Shown here in pieces: positions 26,755-35,598 of a DNA stretch of 39,262 nt. This stretch comes from an uncultured Bacteroidia bacterium. Its GTDB lineage: Bacteria > Bacteroidota > Bacteroidia > J057 > CALLMJ01. Under the pieces are notes generated by a model. It made no database searches. It was given only the letters and a program-made list of their open reading frames with translations, and was not told the origin of the DNA. The position numbers and the translations under genes were made by a program. Location of the stretch: positions 1-39,262 of the forward strand of contig CALLNY010000038.1 of the NCBI GenBank assembly GCA_938005475.1. The letters run 5' to 3'. Every line of letters begins with the position of its first letter. The stretch's first letter is position 1.

Positions 26755-28836
26755 ATGAAATTATTCATTATTTCAATTGCACTTCTTGCTTTTATTCAAA
26801 AAGTTTTAGCTCAATCTTCCTTTGATGAAAAAGTTACTACTGTTTCCAATATAGAAATGACCATCAACAATTTAGGTATGATTGGAAACGCATTTAAAGG
26901 TTCTTACACCACATTGGGTTATTCTTCCTGTGAGTATCCCAAAAATTCAGGCGTAGAACATTTATTTGAGGGCGGTTTATGGATAGGTGCAAAAGTGAAC
27001 GGTTCTACTATCGTTTCGACTGCCTGCATTGACGACCCCTCCGGTTATTCTACAGGTAAAGAAGGATTTGAGTTTACCGCAGAAATTGGTAGTACCTTAC
27101 TAGAACGCTCAACCCTTTTAGATAACCCTAATTACAATCCCAATGCCATATCCCACCAAGACTTCATTTGTGATTTCACTGATAAAAATACTATCGTCCC
27201 AGGAACTAATATTCCTATTGCCAATTTAGAAAACGGACCCTTAAACGCAGAAATACACTTTGAGTCTTATAATTGGAATTATCCTTACGCTGATTATTTT
27301 GTTATCCTGAATTATACCATCAAAAATAGTAGCAATAATATATGGAACGATACGTATTTAGGTTTTTGGATTGATCCCGTCGTGCGTAATGTCAATATTA
27401 CACCTGCTGGCTCGGGCGGTTCTAATTTTTATAACAAATCTGGTACAGGCTACATAGACTCCCTATTCATCGGCTACGAATTCGATGCTACTGGTAATCC
27501 TGGTTTTACTAATTCTTACATAGGTCTCAAATTTTTGGGGGCAGAATACCAAAACCGTTTTTTTCATAGTCAATTAGATACAGCTTTCAAAACTTACTTT
27601 AATTCTTGGACTTTCCGCGATTTTGCTTCTTCATACCGTACACCTGCTAATGATAATGAACGCTTTGAGAAACTAAGTTCAGGTTTAAATTATTCGCCTA
27701 ATTGGCAAACCTATCAAAATCAATTAAGAACTCCCGGAAACCGTTCCCAAATGATTTCAGTTGGTCCTTTTAATGCAATACTTCCTGGTGAAACAGTTAA
27801 TATCGTTTTTGCCATAGTTTTAGCGAAACAAGTGGATGATGGGCAACCCCAAAGTACAGACTCCTATCAACAAAAACAACAACTTATTAAAAATTCAAAA
27901 TGGGCTCAAGCCGCTTATAATGGTGAAGACCAAAATTTTAATGGAATTTTAGATAACGGTGAAGATTTAGATGGTAACGGTAAAATTACAAGATTCATTC
28001 TGCCTGCTCCCCCTGATATCCCCAAAGTTCGTTGGGAAGTCAACCACCAAAAAGTGACCCTTTACTGGTCTAACAACGCTGAAAATTCTATTGACCCTAT
28101 CTCACGCAAAAAAGATTTTGAAGGCTATAAAATCTATAAAACTCAAGTAGGTTTTGATTTAACCAATACTCAAGACGTTGTCAATGCGTTACAATTGGTA
28201 GCTTCATTTGATAAACCAGGCAATAGTATAGGCTTCAATAATGGTTTTGAGAAAGTTCGTTTACCTCAACCCCTTAAATTTGAAGGAGATACAACCACTT
28301 TCCATTATAAGATGGAATTTGATAACCTGCTAAATGGTTGGCAACACGCTTTTGCTATTACCGCTTTTGATGAAGGCGAGCCAGAAAATGGTTTAGAATC
28401 TTTAGAGTCTTCTGCATTAACTGTTTTAAAAAGAATTTTTCCTGGTCTACCTGCTAATCAAGGCTTCCAAAATGGTGAACCTTTTGTTTATCCTAATCCT
28501 TACTACGTGAATGCGGCTTGGGAAGGTGTTAGCACCTCAGAAGAAGACCGTAAACTTTACTTCGCTAATTTACCTGCTCGTTGTGAAGTACGTGTTTATA
28601 CGACTGCAATGGATTTAGTTTATTCTTTTAAACATGAAGCAGATTATAATGGTGCTGATACCCCTTGGTTTAACACTTACTCTGATAAAAAACAAAATTT
28701 ATTTGCAGGAGGAGAACATGCATGGAACTTGCTTTCTTCTGATAACCAAATCATCGCTCGTGGTATTTACTTTTTCGCTGTCAAAGATTTAGATACAGGA
28801 GAGATTCGTCGTGGTAAATTTGTCGTGATTAAGTAA
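26755..28836 (+). CDS. Large secreted protein with FlgD/T9SS-type C-terminal domain
   Basis: 693 aa. A signal peptide (residues 1-19, ending VLAQ) is followed by a beta-rich ectodomain beginning TTVSNIEMTINNLGMIGNAF. Around residue 405 an EF-hand-like Ca loop (DQNFNGILDNGEDLDGNGKI) is followed by a fibronectin-like domain (VRWEVNHQKVTLYWSNN, DFEGYKIYKTQVGFD). The last ~120 residues, from VYPNPYYVN through RKLYFANLPARCEVRVYT to ARGIYFFAVKDLDTG and RRGKFVVIK, have the C-terminal sorting-domain form of T9SS cargo. Function unknown; an extracellular calcium-binding protein is a fair inference. The ATG is set by the promoter. Confidence 0.8.
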   Translation: MKLFIISIALLAFIQKVLAQSSFDEKVTTVSNIEMTINNLGMIGNAFKGSYTTLGYSSCEYPKNSGVEHLFEGGLWIGAKVNGSTIVSTACIDDPSGYSTGKEGFEFTAEIGSTLLERSTLLDNPNYNPNAISHQDFICDFTDKNTIVPGTNIPIANLENGPLNAEIHFESYNWNYPYADYFVILNYTIKNSSNNIWNDTYLGFWIDPVVRNVNITPAGSGGSNFYNKSGTGYIDSLFIGYEFDATGNPGFTNSYIGLKFLGAEYQNRFFHSQLDTAFKTYFNSWTFRDFASSYRTPANDNERFEKLSSGLNYSPNWQTYQNQLRTPGNRSQMISVGPFNAILPGETVNIVFAIVLAKQVDDGQPQSTDSYQQKQQLIKNSKWAQAAYNGEDQNFNGILDNGEDLDGNGKITRFILPAPPDIPKVRWEVNHQKVTLYWSNNAENSIDPISRKKDFEGYKIYKTQVGFDLTNTQDVVNALQLVASFDKPGNSIGFNNGFEKVRLPQPLKFEGDTTTFHYKMEFDNLLNGWQHAFAITAFDEGEPENGLESLESSALTVLKRIFPGLPANQGFQNGEPFVYPNPYYVNAAWEGVSTSEEDRKLYFANLPARCEVRVYTTAMDLVYSFKHEADYNGADTPWFNTYSDKKQNLFAGGEHAWNLLSSDNQIIARGIYFFAVKDLDTGEIRRGKFVVIK

Positions 28837-28881
28837 AATCCTTCCTTATAAAAATTGTACGGATTATTTTCTTGAGTTCTC

Positions 28882-28912
28882 TGTGGTGAATTTTTTTACC
28901 ACCAAATGCACA
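28882..28912. repeat. Dispersed intergenic repeat, copy 2
   Basis: GTGGTGAATTTTTTTACCAC then CAAATGCACATA. It has a 5-bp GTGGT/ACCAC stem and the same T run and GCAC downstream element as the copy at 20646. It lies between two tail-to-tail genes and could also help termination. Confidence 0.5.
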
Positions 28913-28989
28913 TAATATTTCTCTTTATAACTTATGATTTCAAAGAGCCTGCTTTATTTTTTGAAAAAGAAAATTAGAGATATTAGATT

Positions 28990-29637
28990 TTAAATGAACT
29001 TTTTTAAAAGATTAAAACTCTGAACAGAAGCAAGTATCAAAAATAATACACCTAATATCCTGTAAATAATAATTTTGGTATTTGTAGGAATACTTTTCCG
29101 TCTAGAAGAAATTAAAGAAACTAGCAATAAAAATAAAAATGAACCTGATGCTACGCCAAAAATAAAAGCCCAGTTTGTGGCACGGTCGTGGAGGAAATGG
29201 AAATTGCTTCCAAATAGATGTAAAGATTTTAGATATGCCCCTACTGCCATCCAAAAAGGTAATAACATAGGATTTACTAATGTAAGAGATGCACCCAAAA
29301 AAAAATCGCCTTTCGAAGTTTTGTTAATATCCCTATCATTTTCCTCGGTTTCTTTTTTGCGTTGAAGATTATAGATTCCCATAATCAACAAAACAGGAAT
29401 ACTAGCCACCTGTAAAGTAAATAAGAGTTTAGGATTGGCTAAGAAAGTCTTAACGCCCCATAAAGCTACAAAACAATATAAAAATTCTATTAAAGCAGAA
29501 CCTAATGCAATCTTAATCCCTGAAATCATACCATACTTTATGCTATTCTGTACTACGGCAAGATTAACAGGACCAACAGGAATAGCAACAATAAATGCAA
29601 GAATAATACCTACAATTAAATGAATAATTACTGACAT
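28990..29637 (-). CDS. LysE-family translocator
   Basis: A 215-aa inner-membrane protein with six hydrophobic segments. It starts with the LysE/RhtB pattern: AFIVAIPVGPVNLAVVQNSIKYG, then KIALGSALIEFLYCFVALWG, and NPMLLPFWMAVGAYL in the fourth helix region. Family members export amino acids or related small metabolites; the substrate cannot be given. It starts 6 bases after the lipA stop, so it is the second gene of a lipA-lysE unit. Confidence 0.85.
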   Translation of the reverse strand: MSVIIHLIVGIILAFIVAIPVGPVNLAVVQNSIKYGMISGIKIALGSALIEFLYCFVALWGVKTFLANPKLLFTLQVASIPVLLIMGIYNLQRKKETEENDRDINKTSKGDFFLGASLTLVNPMLLPFWMAVGAYLKSLHLFGSNFHFLHDRATNWAFIFGVASGSFLFLLLVSLISSRRKSIPTNTKIIIYRILGVLFLILASVQSFNLLKKFI

Positions 29638-29643
29638 TAAACT

Positions 29644-30510
29644 TTAAAGATGTCTTTCTGAATGATACGAAGAGCGAACAAGGGGTCCACTTTCTACATA
29701 TTTAAAACCCATTCGTAAACCCACCTCTTTGTAATGAGCAAAAGTATCGGGGTGAACAAACTCATGAACGGGCAGGTGCATTTTAGTTGGCTGTAAGTAT
29801 TGCCCTAATGTCAGAACATCACAACCATGATTTAAGAGATCTTCCATAATTTCATAGACCTCTTCTTTTGTTTCACCAAGACCAAGCATAATACCTGATT
29901 TTGTACGAAGCCCAGCTTCTTTAGTACGCTTAATTTGCTCTAAACTTCGCTCATATTTGGCTTGTGGACGTACTCTACGGTAGAGTCTTTTTACGGTTTC
30001 CATATTATGGGAGCAAACATCCGGTTTAGCCTCTAAAATCAGCTGGAGGGCGTCCCATTTTGCTTTGAAATCAGGAATAAGGGTCTCCATAGTAGTTTGA
30101 GGGTTCAATTCACGGACTGCATAGATGGTTTTTGCCCATATTGAAGCGCCTCCATCAGAAAGTTCATCTCGGTTCACTGATGTAATAACAGCATGCTTAA
30201 TTTTCATAAGTTGGACAGCCTTAGCAACACGCATAGGCTCTTCTTCATCGAGTTCGGTTGGTCTCCCAGTGGCTACAGCACAAAAATTACAACTACGTGT
30301 GCAGATATTCCCTAAAATCATAAACGTTGCTGTTCCTTCCCCCCAACACTCCCCCATGTTAGGACATCTCGCCGACTCACAAACAGTATGTAGTTTATGG
30401 GTATCTATAATATTCCTTACATTTCGATAATTCTCTCCGTAAGGTAACTTTACTCGTAACCAATCGGGTTTTTTATTTCCTTCTATGTTCGTTATGGGTA
30501 TTTCAATCAT
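29644..30510 (-). CDS. lipA: Lipoyl synthase
   Basis: A radical-SAM enzyme inserting two sulfur atoms into the octanoyl group on lipoyl domains. It is 288 aa. The auxiliary cluster motif is [12 protein letters not shown] (Cys44, 49, 55) and the radical-SAM motif CTRSCNFC (Cys70, 74, 77). The C-terminal RSSYHSE carries the serine ligand of the auxiliary cluster. Other family pieces are [10 protein letters not shown]-like [13 protein letters not shown] and GLGETKEEV. The promoter upstream is well formed. No lipB is adjacent. Confidence 0.97.
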   Translation of the reverse strand: MIEIPITNIEGNKKPDWLRVKLPYGENYRNVRNIIDTHKLHTVCESARCPNMGECWGEGTATFMILGNICTRSCNFCAVATGRPTELDEEEPMRVAKAVQLMKIKHAVITSVNRDELSDGGASIWAKTIYAVRELNPQTTMETLIPDFKAKWDALQLILEAKPDVCSHNMETVKRLYRRVRPQAKYERSLEQIKRTKEAGLRTKSGIMLGLGETKEEVYEIMEDLLNHGCDVLTLGQYLQPTKMHLPVHEFVHPDTFAHYKEVGLRMGFKYVESGPLVRSSYHSERHL

Positions 30511-30531
30511 AAATGGTTTTATTTATATAAA

Positions 30532-30563
30532 CAAAATTAGTTCCATTTTGATTTAAAAACAAA
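30532..30563 (-). promoter_or_regulatory. Promoter of lipA-lysE
   Basis: On the minus strand, TTTG (30563-30560), 20 bases, then TAATTTTG (30539-30532). The box ends 21 bases before the lipA ATG. Confidence 0.6.
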
Positions 30564-30567
30564 AATT

Positions 30568-31548
30568 TTAGTGCCTACATTCACCAATTATTTGATGAAA
30601 AGTGTCATGTGCCTGATTGAGAGCATTGATAATGTCCGCATCCTTAGCTTTGCTTTTTACTAACTTGTGTACTTTTTCACAATCTTTAATGAGTTTATCA
30701 ATGGTATTAAGATTTACTTTAGATTTTAATTCCCCCGGAATGGGAGCAGTTTTTAGATTTTTAGCTTTGTCTAATAATTCTTGACTACGCATTTTAATGG
30801 GTTCTAAATTACCTTCTTCAGCAGGATGAAACGTGGACGCCATCACTTTGTGAAATTCTTTGATAGCTACCCAATCATCAAAAATACTTTTAGGTACAAC
30901 TTTCTCGTACTTTCTGCTCACTTCCTCCCAGTTAATAACATTCCAAATATTTTGCAAGTACTCATTTCTTTTGTTTTGATATTTCAGGTAATAAGCATGC
31001 TCCCATACATCAATACCGAGGATAGGAGTTCCATTTACTTTTACAACGTCCATTAAAGGATTATCTTGATTCGGGGTAGAAATAACTTCTAATTTTTTAT
31101 CTGCATTAACGATTAACCATACCCACCCCGAGCCAAATTGGGATAGTCCTTTTTGGTTGATTAAAGATTTCAGGCTGTCCAATGAGCCAAATTGTTTCTC
31201 AACAGCATTTTTCAAATGGGCAGAAGGCTGTGTATTTTTTTGGGGGGTTAGGATTTCCCAAAATAAAGTATGGTTGTAATGCCCACCTCCATTGTTACGT
31301 ACTGCATCAGAATACTTAGAGACATTTTTTAAAATTTCTTCTAACGGTAAATTGGCGTTTTCATTTCCTTGAAGCGCTTTATTTAAGTTATTGATATATG
31401 TTTGATGATGCTTTTCATAATGTACACGCATCGTTGCTTCATCTATATAGGGTTCTAAAGCATTAAACGGATAATTTAATTTGGGTAATTCGTAATTTTG
31501 CGCAAAAACACTTGTAATCAATACAACAGAAAAAATAAGGTTTCTCAT
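30568..31548 (-). CDS. Exported Fe/Mn superoxide dismutase with extra C-terminal helical domain
   Basis: 326 aa. Residues 1-16 are a signal peptide (ending VFAQ), so it works in the periplasm or outside. Residues 18-216 are a complete SOD, from YELPKLNYPFNALEPYID to the metal ligands His43, His93, Asp180 and His184; GSGWVWL and DVWEHAYYLKY are the classic signatures. Metal choice cannot be read from sequence. Residues 217-326 are not part of normal SODs (about 200 aa): a predicted helical region with FHKVMASTFHPAEEGNLEPI, EKVHKLV and HDTFHQIIGEC, rich in His plus one terminal Cys. Such a tail might bind metal or haem or mediate attachment; this is a guess. Confidence 0.92.
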   Translation of the reverse strand: MRNLIFSVVLITSVFAQNYELPKLNYPFNALEPYIDEATMRVHYEKHHQTYINNLNKALQGNENANLPLEEILKNVSKYSDAVRNNGGGHYNHTLFWEILTPQKNTQPSAHLKNAVEKQFGSLDSLKSLINQKGLSQFGSGWVWLIVNADKKLEVISTPNQDNPLMDVVKVNGTPILGIDVWEHAYYLKYQNKRNEYLQNIWNVINWEEVSRKYEKVVPKSIFDDWVAIKEFHKVMASTFHPAEEGNLEPIKMRSQELLDKAKNLKTAPIPGELKSKVNLNTIDKLIKDCEKVHKLVKSKAKDADIINALNQAHDTFHQIIGECRH

Positions 31549-31565
31549 ACTACTGGTATTTTGTG

Positions 31566-31573
31566 CAAAATTA
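31566..31573 (-). promoter_or_regulatory. -7 promoter element for the SOD gene
   Basis: Reads TAATTTTG on the minus strand, 17 bases before the ATG at 31548. Confidence 0.5.
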
Positions 31574-31622
31574 CAATTTTTTCATAACAGGATAAATAAA
31601 AAATAAAAGAAAGAATGAATTT

Positions 31623-33005
31623 TCATAAACGTTTAAGCCAGTCCCATGCTTTAGCATCTTTCTCATTGAACTCTAAAAAATAAAAAAGATGGTCTTTGGC
31701 TTTTAGGTTATTTTGTAGCAGAATATGATACATTGCGGCAGTGAAATTATAATCTGGGTCCTTTGAGTCTATCTGTCTAGATAGATTTAAATATTTTTCT
31801 ACCTCGTTCATTTTACGGAATTTCAAATAGTATTGAGCAAGTGCAATATAAACTGGTAAAAAATCTGATTTTTTTTCTAATAATAATTTTTTAAGAATTT
31901 CTTCAGCATGGAAATAATTTTTTGAGAAGAAATAAGCCTTAGCTAATAAGAGTTGATTTTGTGTGGAGGGACATCGTTTAATGAGTTCAAATATGGATTT
32001 TATACATTCTTTGTAATTTCCTAATTCAAATTGAAACTGATAATAGTTATAGTAGGCTGGAAGGAAGTAGGGGTCAAATTCTATGGCTTTGTTAAAATGA
32101 ATTTTTGCGTGAAGGGTATCTTTTTCAAAGAATTTGAGAAGGAGTAAAATAGAATGCCCGACGGCTTGGTTACTAATTTGGGAAAGAATATTGTTCCAAG
32201 TGTTGTAAAGGGAATCAGAAGTGCTTTTAAGGGATAAGGGCAAATGCCAATCTTTGTATAAAATTTCACTTCCGAAACCAAAATCCGTGAGTTGTAAAAT
32301 ATAACTTAAAGTAATTAAGTAAGTTTTAAGAATACTCAAGGCTTTTAGATTAGGATTTTTGATAATTAAATTATCAATCAAAGCATAGTCATTTTTGATA
32401 CCGTAGTATACATTTTCATAAAAATTCAAAATAACGAGGTTAAACATCGCCTTAAAATTTTGGGTTTCAATTTCTAAAATTTGATTACATAATAATTTTA
32501 CTTGTTCATAATTTTGGTTTTCGATACAATAATCTAAATAGAATAATTTTACTTTGAGTTCATTTGGGTAGTATTTCAGTGCGGTATCTAACCAGTTCAT
32601 TCTCAAAAATTTGTCATTTTTAATACGATTGTATTCCGATGCATGCAAAAGTCCATCTTTATCATTGGGATTTTTACTTAATATTTTGTCAATAGTTGCT
32701 TTGTAACGAGCAAGGGTATTTTTATTTTCTTCAATATCATGCAAATATTCTTGAACCTGGTAAAGTTGTAATAAACTATCTAAATCGTAAGGATTTTTTT
32801 CTAAATACTTTACTAACTGATTTTTATAGCTGGGGGAAAATATTGGAGTATTCAGAAAATCTTTTTCAAATAACGAGAATCGCATAATGCTGTTTCTCTG
32901 AAAGATATAAATAGATGAGTCTACTTCTTGCTCAGAAATGAAAGATTGTGCCAAGCAAAAATTACTATAAAGAATAACTAAACAATAAAAAATAAGTTCA
33001 CCCAT
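31623..33005 (-). CDS. Exported tetratricopeptide-repeat protein
   Basis: 460 aa with a signal peptide (MGELIFYCLVILYSNFCLAQ). The mature part is helical with TPR-like pairs, clearest from about residue 290 on: AIEFDPYFLPAYYNYYQFQF, LGNYKECIKSIFELIKRCPS, LAKAYFFSKNYFHAEEILKK, PVYIALAQYYLKFRKMNEVE and FTAAMYHILLQNNLKAKDHL. TPRs mediate protein contacts; no partner is known. The frame runs 35 codons further up, but the ATG at 33005 is preferred because a TAACTTTG box ends three bases before it. The promoter is interleaved with that of the divergent methyltransferase-fold gene. Confidence 0.75.
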   Translation of the reverse strand: MGELIFYCLVILYSNFCLAQSFISEQEVDSSIYIFQRNSIMRFSLFEKDFLNTPIFSPSYKNQLVKYLEKNPYDLDSLLQLYQVQEYLHDIEENKNTLARYKATIDKILSKNPNDKDGLLHASEYNRIKNDKFLRMNWLDTALKYYPNELKVKLFYLDYCIENQNYEQVKLLCNQILEIETQNFKAMFNLVILNFYENVYYGIKNDYALIDNLIIKNPNLKALSILKTYLITLSYILQLTDFGFGSEILYKDWHLPLSLKSTSDSLYNTWNNILSQISNQAVGHSILLLLKFFEKDTLHAKIHFNKAIEFDPYFLPAYYNYYQFQFELGNYKECIKSIFELIKRCPSTQNQLLLAKAYFFSKNYFHAEEILKKLLLEKKSDFLPVYIALAQYYLKFRKMNEVEKYLNLSRQIDSKDPDYNFTAAMYHILLQNNLKAKDHLFYFLEFNEKDAKAWDWLKRL

Positions 33006-33008
33006 ACA

Positions 33009-33016
33009 CAAAGTTA
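33009..33016 (-). promoter_or_regulatory. -7 promoter element for the TPR gene
   Basis: Reads TAACTTTG on the minus strand, 3 bases before the ATG. Only 9 bases separate it from the divergent TATATTTG at 33026-33033, so polymerase binding at the two sites should be mutually exclusive. Confidence 0.55.
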
Positions 33017-33025
33017 ATAAATATG

Positions 33026-33033
33026 TATATTTG
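33026..33033 (+). promoter_or_regulatory. -7 promoter element for the methyltransferase-fold gene
   Basis: TATATTTG, 20 bases before the ATG at 33054. It faces the TPR promoter in a 48-base divergent region. Confidence 0.5.
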
Positions 33034-33053
33034 AAATCTGATTTCATAAAAAA

Positions 33054-33767
33054 ATGCATCAAATAAATACAATTTTTGAAATAGGGATTATGGCTATCTT
33101 TCTTTTGCAAAGTTGTGCTATTTCTCCTACAAAAATGTTGTACTCAATATTTGAACCATCAGATACATTAGTTAACTGTGATATTTATTTATCTGATTAC
33201 GAATATTTAGAGAAAATCAACAAGCGAGAATATATTAACTATGAATTTAAGGCTGGTGATACTATTGCAGAGATAGGTGCAGGCAATTTATTTTTTTCAT
33301 TGGCTAATATGTGCTTTGTTGATAGTCTAACTTTTTATGTTCAGGATTTATCGTTAGTTTGTTTATCAGAGACTGAGTCTCAGAAAGGAAAAGAACACTT
33401 TACAAAACTACGTGGTTTGGGACCTCTGAAAGGGTGTATTCATATTGTTCAAGGGGATACCAATCGTTCTAATTTACCGTATAATACTTTTGATAAAGTA
33501 ATTTTGCGTTTGGTATATCATGAATTTAAAAATCCTGAACAAAATTTACAAGATATATGGCAGATATTGAAGCCTGATGGAATACTTTATGTTGGAGAAA
33601 ACGTTCAAAAAAAGAAAAATAAAACGATAAAATGCGGCATAGAGCGAACAGAGCCTAATTTAATACGAGAGATAGAAAATGTGGGATTTAAGTTACAAAA
33701 AATTTCTTCGGTTTCAAATTCAAAACACTTTAAAATATATAAATTTACAAAAAATGATCATGATTAA
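33054..33767 (+). CDS. Class I SAM-methyltransferase-fold protein with lipoprotein-like N-terminus
   Basis: 237 aa. Residues 1-21 look like a lipoprotein signal (hydrophobic IGIMAIFLLQ, then LQSC with Cys21). From about residue 60 a Rossmann methyltransferase core follows: motif I as DTIAEIGAGNLFFSLAN (the second and third glycines of E/DxGxGxG are altered), an acidic strand-2 end FYVQDLS, and the motif NTFDKVILRLVYHEFKNPEQ with a Y-H-E-F post-motif and LKPDGILYVGE. SAM is not known in the periplasm, so either the protein is cytosolic with a coincidental hydrophobic start, or it is an exported non-catalytic relative. It shares a divergent promoter region with the TPR protein gene. Confidence 0.65.
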   Translation: MHQINTIFEIGIMAIFLLQSCAISPTKMLYSIFEPSDTLVNCDIYLSDYEYLEKINKREYINYEFKAGDTIAEIGAGNLFFSLANMCFVDSLTFYVQDLSLVCLSETESQKGKEHFTKLRGLGPLKGCIHIVQGDTNRSNLPYNTFDKVILRLVYHEFKNPEQNLQDIWQILKPDGILYVGENVQKKKNKTIKCGIERTEPNLIREIENVGFKLQKISSVSNSKHFKIYKFTKNDHD

Positions 33768-33777
33768 CCAATCTTAT

Positions 33778-33785
33778 TATCTTTG
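33778..33785 (+). promoter_or_regulatory. -7 promoter element for the T9SS protein gene
   Basis: TATCTTTG, 16 bases before the ATG at 33802. It argues against the longer frame that begins inside the preceding gene at 33679. Confidence 0.5.
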
Positions 33786-33801
33786 CTTGAATAAAAAAGT
33801 C

Positions 33802-35523
33802 ATGCAAAAACTAAACTTAGCCATTTTGCTCTTTTTGTTAGTTTATTATAATGTAGGGGCTCAAATCTCTTTTAATTTAGAAGTAGACCAAAGCGTTGAT
33901 GGAAACGAATTAGTGTTGGATTTTATGGTTTATAGGCCTGTTGGCTCTACTCCTTTTGCGTTTGGTTCTTCAAATTTTAGTATTTATGTGAATTCCGCGG
34001 CTTTAAATGTTCCAGGATTATATAAAGATCCTGCTTTTGATGGGCTTTGGGATAATGGAAATAACCCAGTCAATTATTATGACCTTTCTGTTGGGCATAA
34101 TAATTCTAATTATGTCAATATGAATATTAACTACATAGTGGGCTCACCCGGTACAGGGAGTACTGTGCCCGAAGGTAGAACACGTATAGGAAGAATGCGT
34201 ATCCCTATTACAGACCCTACACAATGTAATTCTATTACATGGCGTATTCCCCCACTAGCCATTCAAAAACACGATGGTACTAGTATAAAAAACTTTGCAA
34301 ACTTTGTTAATTCCTCTTTTTGTTTACCACTTTGTGCCAATCCACCAGTTTTTACGCAAGCTACTGCATCTATCTGTAATGGGCAGTCTTACGTATTCAC
34401 AACACAAATTAGCTCTACTTGCTCATTAGTAGTGGTTAATGGTTCTGCCAATGCTCAAATCACTAATATAGATACTTCAAGTCATCTAATCCAATTTTCT
34501 GGAGTAGGAAACCTAACATTAAGGTTTACTGGTCCTAACGGCTGTTTTAAGGATACCACAGTACATGTACATCCTAATCCTTCTATAGTAAGTTACACTA
34601 ATTTATGTTCAGGAAGTTTGGTAGAATTTCAAGGAAGTGACAGTAATCTGAATTGGTTTATTTTAGGATACGATTCTACGTTGTCTTTCTCAGATACTAC
34701 CGCCTTGAATAGCCAAAACTTTTCTACTCAAATCAATGGTTATGGAAGTTTTACATTAGCAATAGAAAATACAACTACGAACTGTATTTTTGATACTATT
34801 CTCACCATTCGCCCCATAGAAATTGTACAACCATCACCTATTGCTTTATGTAATGGAGATACCTTTACTATACAATTAAACCAAACTGTCAACAGTGCGC
34901 AATGGATTTTTCCTAACCATTTAGTTTTGATAAGTGGAGGCACTTCTTTAGATAGCTTTATTGTTTTGAGAACCCAATTTTACGGAACATATACCGTATT
35001 CGTTCAAGGAGTGAACACTAATGGTTGTTTATTTAATTTGAATTACGTGGTTTCAGTAGATACTCCTTTGCAATCTTTTAATATTTTACATACCACAGAT
35101 AACCAATCTCAAACTATTTTAGTAAGCCCTTATGAGCCTGTTTATTGGTATTTCAATGATACTTTATTAAATATCATTGACGATACTTTGCATATTACAC
35201 AATCAGGTAATTATTATGCAGTTTACATCAATAACTGTGGAATTTTTTCTTCCGAGACATTAATCTACGCTCCGACCTTAAAACCGTTATCATTAGAAAA
35301 CTCTTTCACTTTGTATCCTAACCCTAATGATGGTAATTTTTACATTCAAGTTCTTAAAACAGGATTTTATAAAATTCGTATCTATGATGGAGTAGGTAAA
35401 TTAGTATATCAAGACGCATTTCAAGGAGAAAAATATTACCTACAATTAAAAGAAATTACAGAAGGGGTTTATACGTTGGAAGTAGAAGGTTTAGGAACAA
35501 TAAGATGGGTCTATATGCGATAA
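33802..35523 (+). CDS. Secreted beta-rich protein with T9SS type A sorting domain
   Basis: 573 aa. The signal peptide is MQKLNLAILLFLLVYYNVGAQ. An N-terminal domain (about 22-180, FNLEVDQSVDGNELVLDFMV to ITWRIPPLAIQKHDG) resembles the cohesin-like domain of many T9SS proteins. Then come three to four Ig/PKD-like beta modules, each with a Cys-containing start such as ASICNGQSYVFTT, TNLCSGSLVEFQGS and IALCNGDTFTI. The C-terminus (SLENSFTLYPNPNDGNFYIQ, KIRIYDGVGKLVYQ, GVYTLEVEGLG) is a type A sorting domain. It is probably a surface or adhesive protein. The first 41 codons of the longer frame overlap the methyltransferase gene and are not used. Confidence 0.88.
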   Translation: MQKLNLAILLFLLVYYNVGAQISFNLEVDQSVDGNELVLDFMVYRPVGSTPFAFGSSNFSIYVNSAALNVPGLYKDPAFDGLWDNGNNPVNYYDLSVGHNNSNYVNMNINYIVGSPGTGSTVPEGRTRIGRMRIPITDPTQCNSITWRIPPLAIQKHDGTSIKNFANFVNSSFCLPLCANPPVFTQATASICNGQSYVFTTQISSTCSLVVVNGSANAQITNIDTSSHLIQFSGVGNLTLRFTGPNGCFKDTTVHVHPNPSIVSYTNLCSGSLVEFQGSDSNLNWFILGYDSTLSFSDTTALNSQNFSTQINGYGSFTLAIENTTTNCIFDTILTIRPIEIVQPSPIALCNGDTFTIQLNQTVNSAQWIFPNHLVLISGGTSLDSFIVLRTQFYGTYTVFVQGVNTNGCLFNLNYVVSVDTPLQSFNILHTTDNQSQTILVSPYEPVYWYFNDTLLNIIDDTLHITQSGNYYAVYINNCGIFSSETLIYAPTLKPLSLENSFTLYPNPNDGNFYIQVLKTGFYKIRIYDGVGKLVYQDAFQGEKYYLQLKEITEGVYTLEVEGLGTIRWVYMR

Positions 35524-35598
35524 ACTGATGCAGAGATACGGTCACAGAAGTTTGTTCAGAATATCAGACAATTTAATTAGTATGTTGTTAGCTTCTTT

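Noticed and set aside
35531-35552. CAGAGATACGGTCACAGAAG as another copy of the dispersed repeat
   Set aside because: It lacks the T run and palindrome; similarity is limited to short CAGAG/CACAG pieces.
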